64,000 nucleotides of DNA. Origin: Spongiimicrobium salis (lineage in GTDB: Bacteria; Bacteroidota; Bacteroidia; Flavobacteriales; Flavobacteriaceae). Positions 1-7,851 of the stretch are shown piece after piece. The translations under genes and the position numbers were made by a program. The notes below the pieces were generated by a model that made no database searches, had not been told where the DNA came from, and saw only the letters and a program-made list of their open reading frames with translations. Location of the stretch: NCBI RefSeq assembly GCF_043678055.1, contig NZ_JBHEQA010000001.1, positions 310,001-374,000 on the forward strand, read 5' to 3'. Each line of letters starts with the position of its first letter. The first letter of the stretch is position 1.

Positions 1-1
1 A

Positions 2-9
2 TATATTTG
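2..9 (+). promoter_or_regulatory. Bacteroidota-type -7 promoter box for the TonB receptor
   Basis: TATATTTG matches the Bacteroidota TAnnTTTG -7 consensus exactly. It lies 28 bases before the ATG at 38, giving a short leader. The -33 element would lie outside the window, so only half of the promoter can be seen. Confidence 0.45.
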
Positions 10-37
10 CAATCTATTAAGAACCATTCTAAATAAT

Positions 38-2143
38 ATGAAACCTAAATTGTTGTCTATCTGTATGTTATTTTTATTTTTTATAAAAGTTTCATCACAA
101 GAAAAAAGATCAGATTCTACAAAGACCACCTTTCTGGATGAAGTTGTACTCACGGCCACGAGGACATCGCGTCAGCTTTCTTCCTTACCCCTACCTGTAA
201 CATTGATCAAGAAAAGCCGTATTCTTCAATCCGGAACAGTACGCCTCAATGAAATCCTGAATGAACAGACGGGCATCATTACTGTAGCGGATGAGAGTGG
301 TTTTGAAGGAGTGCAAATTCAAGGCATTGCCTCAGATTACATATTGATTTTGATCGATGGTGTGCCTCTTGTTGGACGCAGCGCAGGAAATTTTGACCTC
401 AGTAGACTCACTGTGGGCAACATTAAACAAATAGAGGTCGTCAAAGGCCCTTCCAGCAGCCTATATGGTAGTGAAGCTCTAGGAGGTGTCATTAATATCA
501 TTACAGAAAAACCAAAAACGGAAGAAGTTCGGGGTACCCTCTCGTATCGTATTGGCAGTTTTACGCAACAGGATATCAACCTTGACCTTAAACAGCGTAT
601 TAAAAAGTTTCGGTATGCCGTATTTGCCAACCGTTTCTCCAGTGAAGGTTATGACCTAAACCCCAATGTAGAGGGACAAACCGTAAATCCCTTTGAAAAC
701 TATACCGTTAATGGAAGGTTGTATTATGATTTTGATGACCGTCTTTCTTTATCTAACTCTATACGATTTTATAATCAGGTACAAGAGGCCGGTTTTACCC
801 TGAACGATACGCGTTTTGAAGGGGACAGCGAAGAGAAGGAGTGGAATCTCCATACCAAATTAGACCATTCCTGGAGTGAAAAGTTTACTGCATCCTATGA
901 GCTATACTACACCAATTACAAAGCCAATGAACAACTTACAGATCCCATTAACGACGACTTGTTGACGAATAGCGACTTTGACCAAAAACTCTTAAGGCCA
1001 GAGATTCGAGGCAACTACACCTTTACAAAAGCAGGTGTTTTAACCTTGGGAACAGGTTTTCAATATGACGAGCTCGACCGAACTTTCTTTGACAATAGGG
1101 TGCGCTTCAATTCACAATATATCTATGCCCAATACGATCTAAACCCCTTAAAAAAATTAAATCTCATCCTTGGGGGTCGTTTTGACAATCATTCGGAGTA
1201 CAGCAATCAATTTAGCCCAAAATTGGCCTTGCGTTATAAGATTACAGATCATATAGCCGCCAAAGCCTCCATTGGTTATGGTTTTAAGGCTCCTGATTTT
1301 AGACAGCTTTATTTTGATTTTACCAATTCTGCCGTAGGATACACGGTTTTGGGGTACAATGTTGCCTTGGAAAAACTGGCTGAACTGCAAGACCAGGGGC
1401 AGATAGTGGATGTCGTTGTTCCAGAAAGTGAGCTTCAAGATCCACTGGAAGCGGAGAGTTCTATTGGCTATAATCTTGGGATGACCTACAAAAAAGGGAA
1501 ATGGAATACGGAATTAAATCTCTTTAGAAATGATTTTGACAATCTCATTGATACCCGAATCATTGCTCGAAAAACGAATGGACAAAATGTTTTCAGCTAT
1601 GTGAATTTCGATGAAATATATACCACAGGGGTCGAAGTCAACTTAAGCTATCAACTTTCAAAAGACATTGGCCTATATGGTGGATATCAATTGCTCTATG
1701 CTTTCGATAAGACAAGAGAAGCCGAAGTTCGGAACGGCGAGGTCTTTGCCCGAGATCCAGAAACCAACCAAACTATAGTAGTCAGCCGTTCCGATTACTT
1801 CGGTCTTGTAAATAGATCACGACACAATGCCAACCTTAAGCTATTCTACGACATTGCCAAGCCGGATGCCTCCGGTTCAAGAGTGGTACACGCCAATATT
1901 AACCTAAGGCTTTTATACCGTAGTAAATATGCCCAGTTCGATACCAATGGGAATGGGTTGATCGATATTTATGACACAAGTTTTGTGGATGGATATCTCA
2001 CGGCAAATATTGCCGCCAGCAAAACATTGTATAAAAGCTTTGTAGTGCAAATAGGCGCCAACAATCTATTTGATTACACCGATAATAATATTCCCTCGCT
2101 ACCCGGGATACAAGGGTATGTAAAACTTAATTATCAATTCTAA
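38..2143 (+). CDS. TonB-dependent outer-membrane receptor (HmuR/colicin-type)
   Basis: The 701-residue product has a signal peptide of about 20 residues. A TonB-box-like stretch DEVVLTATRT follows at residues 34-43. The plug domain spans roughly 45-165 and carries the motif YGSEALGGVINIIT. A beta-barrel follows, containing a GFKAPDFRQLY block near residue 415 that resembles the FRAP region of haem/siderophore receptors, and the protein ends in the terminal Phe typical of outer-membrane proteins. An HmuY-family lipoprotein gene begins 19 bases downstream, so the pair probably forms one transcript for uptake of haem or a related iron source. The substrate is inferred from the neighbour and was not read from binding residues. 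Confidence 0.88.
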   Translation: MKPKLLSICMLFLFFIKVSSQEKRSDSTKTTFLDEVVLTATRTSRQLSSLPLPVTLIKKSRILQSGTVRLNEILNEQTGIITVADESGFEGVQIQGIASDYILILIDGVPLVGRSAGNFDLSRLTVGNIKQIEVVKGPSSSLYGSEALGGVINIITEKPKTEEVRGTLSYRIGSFTQQDINLDLKQRIKKFRYAVFANRFSSEGYDLNPNVEGQTVNPFENYTVNGRLYYDFDDRLSLSNSIRFYNQVQEAGFTLNDTRFEGDSEEKEWNLHTKLDHSWSEKFTASYELYYTNYKANEQLTDPINDDLLTNSDFDQKLLRPEIRGNYTFTKAGVLTLGTGFQYDELDRTFFDNRVRFNSQYIYAQYDLNPLKKLNLILGGRFDNHSEYSNQFSPKLALRYKITDHIAAKASIGYGFKAPDFRQLYFDFTNSAVGYTVLGYNVALEKLAELQDQGQIVDVVVPESELQDPLEAESSIGYNLGMTYKKGKWNTELNLFRNDFDNLIDTRIIARKTNGQNVFSYVNFDEIYTTGVEVNLSYQLSKDIGLYGGYQLLYAFDKTREAEVRNGEVFARDPETNQTIVVSRSDYFGLVNRSRHNANLKLFYDIAKPDASGSRVVHANINLRLLYRSKYAQFDTNGNGLIDIYDTSFVDGYLTANIAASKTLYKSFVVQIGANNLFDYTDNNIPSLPGIQGYVKLNYQF

Positions 2144-2162
2144 TATTTAAACACAATTTACA

Positions 2163-2789
2163 ATGAAAAAAGGAATCTTACTTTTAACTATGTTGGCCAT
2201 GATAGGTACATCTTGTTCTAGCGATGATGATGGCACTTCAACCCCAGACCCCGTGCAAGCACAGCTTGTATCTAACATAAGTGCGCCCCAAACCGGAGGG
2301 CAAGGGCAGCCCGTGGGCGGGGATTTTGCAAAATTTGATTTTGCCACAGGCCGTGCTACCACAAGCGATGCGGATTGGGATATTGCCTTTAGGGGAACTA
2401 CCATCGCTGTGAACGGAGGTACGGTGACAGGAACAGCCGATGAACCCTCCAGAAATGGGAATGCGGGGGCAACGATCGTTTCCGGTACATTTGCTAGCGT
2501 TACTACTGCGCAAGGACTAAGTTTTGATCAAGATTCGGATGCATCATTTGCTATTCCTACAGGAAGCGATAATGGATGGTACAATTACAATTTTATGACC
2601 AACATTATATCGCCGATTCCAGGAAAAGTATTGGTCTTTAGAACTCGTGATGGTAGATATGCCAAAGTTGAAGTATTGAGTTACTATGAAAACGCACCGG
2701 CCAATCCAGATCCACAGTCGGATGCTCCAAGATACTATAGCTTCAATTATGTATACAACCCCAATGAAGGGGAGACATCTTTGGAATAA
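2163..2789 (+). CDS. HmuY-family lipoprotein
   Basis: The 208-residue product has a lipoprotein signal ending at Cys18 (IGTSC), then an acidic linker. The following domain begins around residue 50 and contains the HmuY-type signature DWDIAFRGTTIAVNGG. HmuY proteins are surface lipoproteins that take haem from host or environmental carriers and pass it to a TonB receptor. The receptor gene immediately upstream fits this role. The translated protein contains no histidine at all and only one methionine after the signal (NFMTNI), whereas characterised HmuY proteins ligate haem with His-His, Met-His or Met-Met pairs. Haem binding therefore cannot be assumed, and another ligand or tyrosine coordination is possible. 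Confidence 0.8.
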   Translation: MKKGILLLTMLAMIGTSCSSDDDGTSTPDPVQAQLVSNISAPQTGGQGQPVGGDFAKFDFATGRATTSDADWDIAFRGTTIAVNGGTVTGTADEPSRNGNAGATIVSGTFASVTTAQGLSFDQDSDASFAIPTGSDNGWYNYNFMTNIISPIPGKVLVFRTRDGRYAKVEVLSYYENAPANPDPQSDAPRYYSFNYVYNPNEGETSLE

Positions 2790-2849
2790 AGAGACGGGGG
2801 ATTTATGATGAGGAGTTGAGACCTCTTTTTTAATTCGTTTGTTATGCCC

Positions 2850-2877
2850 AAAAACCCACCATGATTGGTGGGTTTTT
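2850..2877. terminator. Bidirectional intrinsic terminator
   Basis: An 11-base perfect stem, AAAAACCCACC paired with GGTGGGTTTTT, surrounds a 6-base loop. It carries T runs on both strands. It sits between the HmuY gene and the converging response-regulator gene and could serve both. Confidence 0.75.
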
Positions 2878-2934
2878 ATCTAGATTAAAATATAATTCTG
2901 TCCTGTTATTTTGGCTACAACAAGTAGTTGAAAG

Positions 2935-3336
2935 CTAAGCCACTTGAGAGAGCACTTCTTCCAAATCGTGTACCGTAATTGGTTTTAAAATATAGTTTTT
3001 GATCAGTTCATACTGTTTCGTCTTTTGCAAATCTTCAGGATCTACAGAAGAACTCACCACAAATAACGTAATGTGATTTCTATCTTCCTGAGGAATTTTT
3101 TTAAAACTTTCCAAAAACTCCCAGCCATCCATAATCGGCATATTTAAATCCAGAAAAAACAAGTCCGGCAATTTTTCACCCTTCTCTAGCATCTCCCTGA
3201 GACTTTTAAGGGCTTCCTGACCATTGGCGTATACACGTAAACTTCCAAAGGCTTTCATCTTCCGCATTAATAATTTAACCCCAAAGACAAAAAGTTCATC
3301 ATCGTCTATGATGCATGTGCTCTCCAAATTTTTCAT
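2935..3336 (-). CDS. Single-domain response regulator
   Basis: The 133-residue protein is a lone receiver domain. The acidic pocket is at residues 11-13 (DDD), the phospho-acceptor is probably Asp63 in FLDLNMP, and the conserved Lys is at 118 in YILKPI. There is no output domain. The gene lies 10 bases downstream of a PAS histidine kinase gene on the same strand, so the two very likely form a phosphorelay pair. The receiver resembles the Rcp1-type receivers paired with multi-PAS kinases. It would have to act by protein-protein contact or by passing phosphate on. Confidence 0.85.
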   Translation of the reverse strand: MKNLESTCIIDDDELFVFGVKLLMRKMKAFGSLRVYANGQEALKSLREMLEKGEKLPDLFFLDLNMPIMDGWEFLESFKKIPQEDRNHITLFVVSSSVDPEDLQKTKQYELIKNYILKPITVHDLEEVLSQVA

Positions 3337-3346
3337 TTCAATCGTT

Positions 3347-5185
3347 CTAAGATTCTGTAAAACTCAAGCTAAAGGTGCTCCCAACTCCTACGGTACTTTC
3401 CACAGTTATTTGACCATTCATGGCTTCAATTTGATTTTTCGTAATAAATAGTCCAATACCCCTGGCATCCTTATGATTATGAAAGGTTTTATACATGCCA
3501 AAAATCTTTTTCCCATGCCTTTCCAAATCAATTCCCTGCCCATTGTCCCTAAAATGCAAATCAATGCCATGTGGTGTAATTGCCGTAGCAATCTCAATTT
3601 CAAGTACCTTGTTCGGATGGCTATATTTTATGGCATTGGTAAACAGGTTTAAAAGAATACTGTCCAAATAAGCAGGTACAGCACGCACGTACAACTTCTT
3701 GTCTACATGAATTCTGCAACGCGCGTTCTTTTTATTAAGCGCAACTATGACATTGTTTTCCACGCTCTTTATTGCAGAGAGCAGGGGAACATCTTCCATT
3801 TTTTCTTCAATATTGGTCTTTATCTGGACAACCTCGTTTAAGTGAAATATAGTTTCATCCAGACTTTCTGAAGCCCCCTTCAGCATGTTGAGCACACTCT
3901 TATATTCTTCAATGTCTATATCCTTATCTTCTACAGGATTTCCATATTGCAAAAGCAATCCGGTAAGCATAGAGAGATTGCTAGAATGTGATCTTAAATT
4001 ATGAGAAACAATATGGGCAAAATTCCGGAGGTTCTCATTCTGCTTTTTTGTGATCGACAATAGGTTTTTCAATTGTATCTCGGCTTCTTTGATCAAGGTA
4101 ATATCCCAATTGGTTCCTATGAAACTCAATGCTTTTCCCTTTTCATCGCGCTGAATCGTAGATTCCGTTTTAATATGCCTTACCTTTTTATTGGGCAACA
4201 CAATTCTAAACTCCGTCTTAAATTCTTGATTTCCTTTTAAAGCTACCTTAATCTCGCGTTGACACCTTTCTTGATCCTCCGGATGTAATTTTGATTTCCA
4301 ATCTTTAAAAAACCCGGAAAAATCCTCTTTCTGAATACCGTAAAGCGGATACATATTCTCGTCCCAAATAAAGATATTTTCAGACAAATTGTATTCCCAA
4401 ATTCCCACTCGCGCTGCTTTGGTGGCAATTTTCAGGCGTTCGGAAATCGCCGAGTATTCCAATTCATCTCTTTTCTTTTTATCAATATCCTGAAAAATGC
4501 CAAAAAGGCGAACACATTTCCCTTCAATAAACTCTGCCTCTCCTTTTGCCCTGACCCAAATCTCATTTTGATTTGCCGTTACAATTTTTAATTCGGTATC
4601 CCAAGGTTTTCCGGTAGCGATACATTCACTAACCAGTAATTCTATTTTTTCCCGATCTGCTCCCTTTTTATAAAACTCGATTCCTGTTTCCAAGGTAGGT
4701 ACAAAATCGGGATCAACTTCGTGGATTTCCTTGGTCACTTCCGTCCAAAAGAGCTGGTTTGAGGTAAGATCCATTTCCCATCCACCAATACGAGCTACCC
4801 TTTGGGCTTTCAATAAAAGGTTTTCTATACGCTTTTCTTCCGTGATATCTTCGAGAATAACAATTATCCCTCCTATGCTTCCATCCTCTGACTTCCAAGG
4901 ATTTATTTTCCATTTTAACCATTGCATCCCACCATCTTCGCAAAGAAACTTTTTACCCTGGTTCATACTCGTCTCTCCCTCCAAGCACTCTTTTAAGATG
5001 GCAAGAAGTTCTGGAGGTGTATGCGGAAGTACTTCCCTGTAGGGCTTTCCTATAATATTGTGATCAAGGATTTTTAATTCTTGAATCCAAATCTTGGAGT
5101 GGCAAAGAAAACACATGTTCTTATCCAGAATAGCTACCGCCGTCGGGGAATCTTTGATCAAAAAATTAACGGATAGTACCTCCAA
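3347..5185 (-). CDS. Multi-PAS sensor histidine kinase
   Basis: The 612-residue protein has no membrane segment, so it is probably cytoplasmic. Three PAS/PAC units are visible at roughly residues 5-115, 125-240 and 250-370; the last two have the typical PAC endings (FGIFQDIDKKK and GTNWDITLIKEAE). The dimerisation helix holds the phospho-acceptor His395 within HIVSHNLRSH. An HATPase domain follows with N-box LFTNAIKYSH, G1 DNGQGID and G2 GIGLFI. The gene is followed within 10 bases by a stand-alone receiver. The signal sensed is not evident; no haem- or flavin-binding residue stands out. Confidence 0.87.
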   Translation of the reverse strand: MEVLSVNFLIKDSPTAVAILDKNMCFLCHSKIWIQELKILDHNIIGKPYREVLPHTPPELLAILKECLEGETSMNQGKKFLCEDGGMQWLKWKINPWKSEDGSIGGIIVILEDITEEKRIENLLLKAQRVARIGGWEMDLTSNQLFWTEVTKEIHEVDPDFVPTLETGIEFYKKGADREKIELLVSECIATGKPWDTELKIVTANQNEIWVRAKGEAEFIEGKCVRLFGIFQDIDKKKRDELEYSAISERLKIATKAARVGIWEYNLSENIFIWDENMYPLYGIQKEDFSGFFKDWKSKLHPEDQERCQREIKVALKGNQEFKTEFRIVLPNKKVRHIKTESTIQRDEKGKALSFIGTNWDITLIKEAEIQLKNLLSITKKQNENLRNFAHIVSHNLRSHSSNLSMLTGLLLQYGNPVEDKDIDIEEYKSVLNMLKGASESLDETIFHLNEVVQIKTNIEEKMEDVPLLSAIKSVENNVIVALNKKNARCRIHVDKKLYVRAVPAYLDSILLNLFTNAIKYSHPNKVLEIEIATAITPHGIDLHFRDNGQGIDLERHGKKIFGMYKTFHNHKDARGIGLFITKNQIEAMNGQITVESTVGVGSTFSLSFTES

Positions 5186-5464
5186 GCTCCTGGTTTTAAG
5201 ATAAAAATTGCGTTATTCCTTTAACAAACGTAAGTTTTTTCTTTAAATTATATAAATTTTATCGTATAAATCCAAATTTTTTATCTTTTACACAAAAAGT
5301 GTGGAAATTCCATCAATTCCTGGTCGCCCATAATTGCTCCAAGATGCAAGCACTACTATTCCTATTCCTTCTTCGCCGATCTTCCTCCCTTCTCATAACA
5401 AAAAGAAAATAATAATGGCAAAACCTGTATTTTTAGACTGGGTATATGGCCAAGGAATAAGGGT

Positions 5465-6754
5465 ATGAAAACAAAATACAAGATAGGTTGGAAAACAGCC
5501 GCTGCTTTGGTGATTTCCAATATGATCGGCACTGGAGTGTTTACAAGTTTAGGATATCAACTAGTTGATATTCAGAATACATGGAGTATACTACTTATCT
5601 GGTTGTTAGGAGGTTCTTTTGCTCTGATCGGGGCCTTTACCTATGCGGAACTGGGCACTAATTTTGATGAATCCGGGGGCGATTATGTCTTTCTTTCCAA
5701 ATTATTGCATCCCCTAATAGGTTATGTATACGCTTGGATATCGCTCACTGTTGGTTTTACGGCTCCGATTGCCATAGCGGTAATGGCCATGAAGGGATAC
5801 TTACAACCTATTAATCCGCAATTGTTTACGGATGGGTTCGGCGTTTTTATTATTTTGCTGCTAACTGCGGTTCATTCTATAACCCTAGGTCAAAGCGAAC
5901 GGTTTCAGAATATGTCAACTTTGATCAAAATAGGATTCATTCTTATTTTAATCATCCTGGGGCTTTATTACATTCCGGCCCAAGAAAACGCTATTGACTT
6001 CAGTAGCTCTTGGAAAAATGAAATTCTTCTTCCGGGTTTTGCAGTATCGCTTTTGTACGTCACCTATGCGTATACCGGATGGAATTCCGCTGCCTATATT
6101 GTTGATGAAATAGAAGACCCCCGACGCCATCTCCCCAAAGCGCTGATCTTAGGAACGGTTTTGGTCACGGGACTCTATGTGCTGTTGCAATTTATTTTTT
6201 TAAAACATGCATCGGCAGATCAACTTAGCGGAAAGGTGGAAGTGGCCTTTATCAGTTTCAAAAATTTACTGGGCACCACTGGAGGGAATTGGGTAAGTTA
6301 TTTTATTGCTATACAACTTATTGCCACGGTAAGTGGATATCTATGGATCGGATCGAGAGTTAGTTTTGCTATGGCCAAAGACCATTCGTTATGGAAGCCT
6401 ATTGCCAAGAAAAATAAAAACGGCATCCCCGTTCGGGCACTGTGGTTACAGGCCTTTATTAGTATTATCCTCACCCTAACAGGCACGTTTGAGGAGGTTA
6501 TGTTATACGCAAGCTTTGTGTTACAATTGATGGGAACACTGACGGTAGCCTCCCTCTTTTGGTTAAAAGGAAGAAAAGGAGCATTTAAAAGTCCCTTAAA
6601 ACCTTTTCTTCAAATTGCCTTTGTACTGTTTAGTATATGGATATTGGGTTATATGCTATTTGAAAGACCCAAGGAAAGTCTCATTGGCCTTGGATTCATT
6701 GCCACGGGGGTCATCACCTATTTTTTATCCGCTGAAAAAATTAAGAAGCTATAG
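5465..6754 (+). CDS. APC-family amino-acid permease
   Basis: The 429-residue protein has about 12 hydrophobic helices. Helix 1 is broken by the motif NMIGTGVFTSLGY, the substrate-binding signature of the amino acid-polyamine-organocation superfamily. It is of normal length for the family and has no soluble extension. The adenosine/adenine deaminase gene follows 39 bases downstream on the same strand, so cotranscription is possible, but there is no obvious functional link. The amino acid carried cannot be told from sequence alone. Confidence 0.85.
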   Translation: MKTKYKIGWKTAAALVISNMIGTGVFTSLGYQLVDIQNTWSILLIWLLGGSFALIGAFTYAELGTNFDESGGDYVFLSKLLHPLIGYVYAWISLTVGFTAPIAIAVMAMKGYLQPINPQLFTDGFGVFIILLLTAVHSITLGQSERFQNMSTLIKIGFILILIILGLYYIPAQENAIDFSSSWKNEILLPGFAVSLLYVTYAYTGWNSAAYIVDEIEDPRRHLPKALILGTVLVTGLYVLLQFIFLKHASADQLSGKVEVAFISFKNLLGTTGGNWVSYFIAIQLIATVSGYLWIGSRVSFAMAKDHSLWKPIAKKNKNGIPVRALWLQAFISIILTLTGTFEEVMLYASFVLQLMGTLTVASLFWLKGRKGAFKSPLKPFLQIAFVLFSIWILGYMLFERPKESLIGLGFIATGVITYFLSAEKIKKL

Positions 6755-6793
6755 CTTTTTTTATCTTCGTATAATTTTAAATATCCATCGCTC

Positions 6794-7816
6794 ATGTCCA
6801 GCCCTACCCTCGAAGCATTTATACAAGGAATTCCCAAAGTAGAACTCCACTTGCATATTGAAGGCACTTTTGAGCCTGAACTTATGTTTAAAATAGCCCA
6901 ACGCAACGAAAAGAAAATAGCATACAACAGTGTCCAAGAATTAAAAGAGGCCTATCGTTTCAACAATCTTCAGGAATTTTTGGACATCTATTATGCCGGG
7001 GCCAATGTACTGATACAAGAAGAGGATTTTTATGAACTCACCTGGGCGTATCTATCGCAAATACATCGGGAAAATGTAGTGCATACCGAGTTATTTTTTG
7101 ATCCTCAAACCCATACTGATCGGGGCATTCCATTTGATAAGGTCATTCAGGGAATACACCGTGCCTTAGAAGATGGTGAAAAAAAATGGGGTATCAGTTA
7201 CAGGCTCATCCTATCTTTTCTACGACATCTGGATGAGGCTTCGGCATTTAAGACCTTGGAAGAGGCCCTACCGTACAAGGATTGGATAGCGGGCATTGGC
7301 CTGGATTCTTCGGAGCTGGGCAATCCTCCTTCCAAATTCGAAAGGGTATTTGCCAAGGCAAGGGAAGCAGGCTTTTTAGTTGTGGCCCATGCCGGGGAAG
7401 AAGGGCCTGCATCCTATATTTGGGAAGCTCTGGACCTTCTTAAAGTAAATAGAATAGATCATGGAAATCGTGCTATGGAAGACCCCGAACTGCTGAAGCA
7501 TCTGGCTCAAATGCAAATGCCCTTAACGCTATGCCCCTTATCTAACCTAGAACTTAAAGTTGTTCCCGATCTAAAAGATCATCCCATTGTAAAAATGATG
7601 GATAAAAATGTACTGGTTACGGTAAACTCCGATGATCCCGCCTATTTTGGGGGATATATGAATGCCAATTATTTAGGCATTGCCCAGGCGCTTAAGCTTT
7701 CAAAACGGCAAATCACGGATTTGGTAAAAAACAGCTTCGCGGCAAGTTGGTTGTCCAAGGAGAAAAAAGAGAAATACTTAGCGGAGGTAGAGCACTATTA
7801 TGCGAAACATTCTTAG
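6794..7816 (+). CDS. Adenosine deaminase family, probably adenine deaminase type
   Basis: The 340-residue amidohydrolase has the metal ligands His19 and His21 in VELHLHIEG, the HAGEE motif at His199 with the catalytic Glu nearby, an IDHG motif, and the SDDP motif with Asp280-Asp281. The extended sequence SDDPAYFGGY is typical of the Aah1-like adenine deaminase branch rather than of classical adenosine deaminases. The enzyme would convert adenine (or adenosine) to hypoxanthine (or inosine) in cytoplasmic purine salvage. The substrate assignment rests on this motif only. Confidence 0.85.
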   Translation: MSSPTLEAFIQGIPKVELHLHIEGTFEPELMFKIAQRNEKKIAYNSVQELKEAYRFNNLQEFLDIYYAGANVLIQEEDFYELTWAYLSQIHRENVVHTELFFDPQTHTDRGIPFDKVIQGIHRALEDGEKKWGISYRLILSFLRHLDEASAFKTLEEALPYKDWIAGIGLDSSELGNPPSKFERVFAKAREAGFLVVAHAGEEGPASYIWEALDLLKVNRIDHGNRAMEDPELLKHLAQMQMPLTLCPLSNLELKVVPDLKDHPIVKMMDKNVLVTVNSDDPAYFGGYMNANYLGIAQALKLSKRQITDLVKNSFAASWLSKEKKEKYLAEVEHYYAKHS

Positions 7817-7851
7817 CTCCCACAACAGACGTTACAATAGGTTGATTTTCT

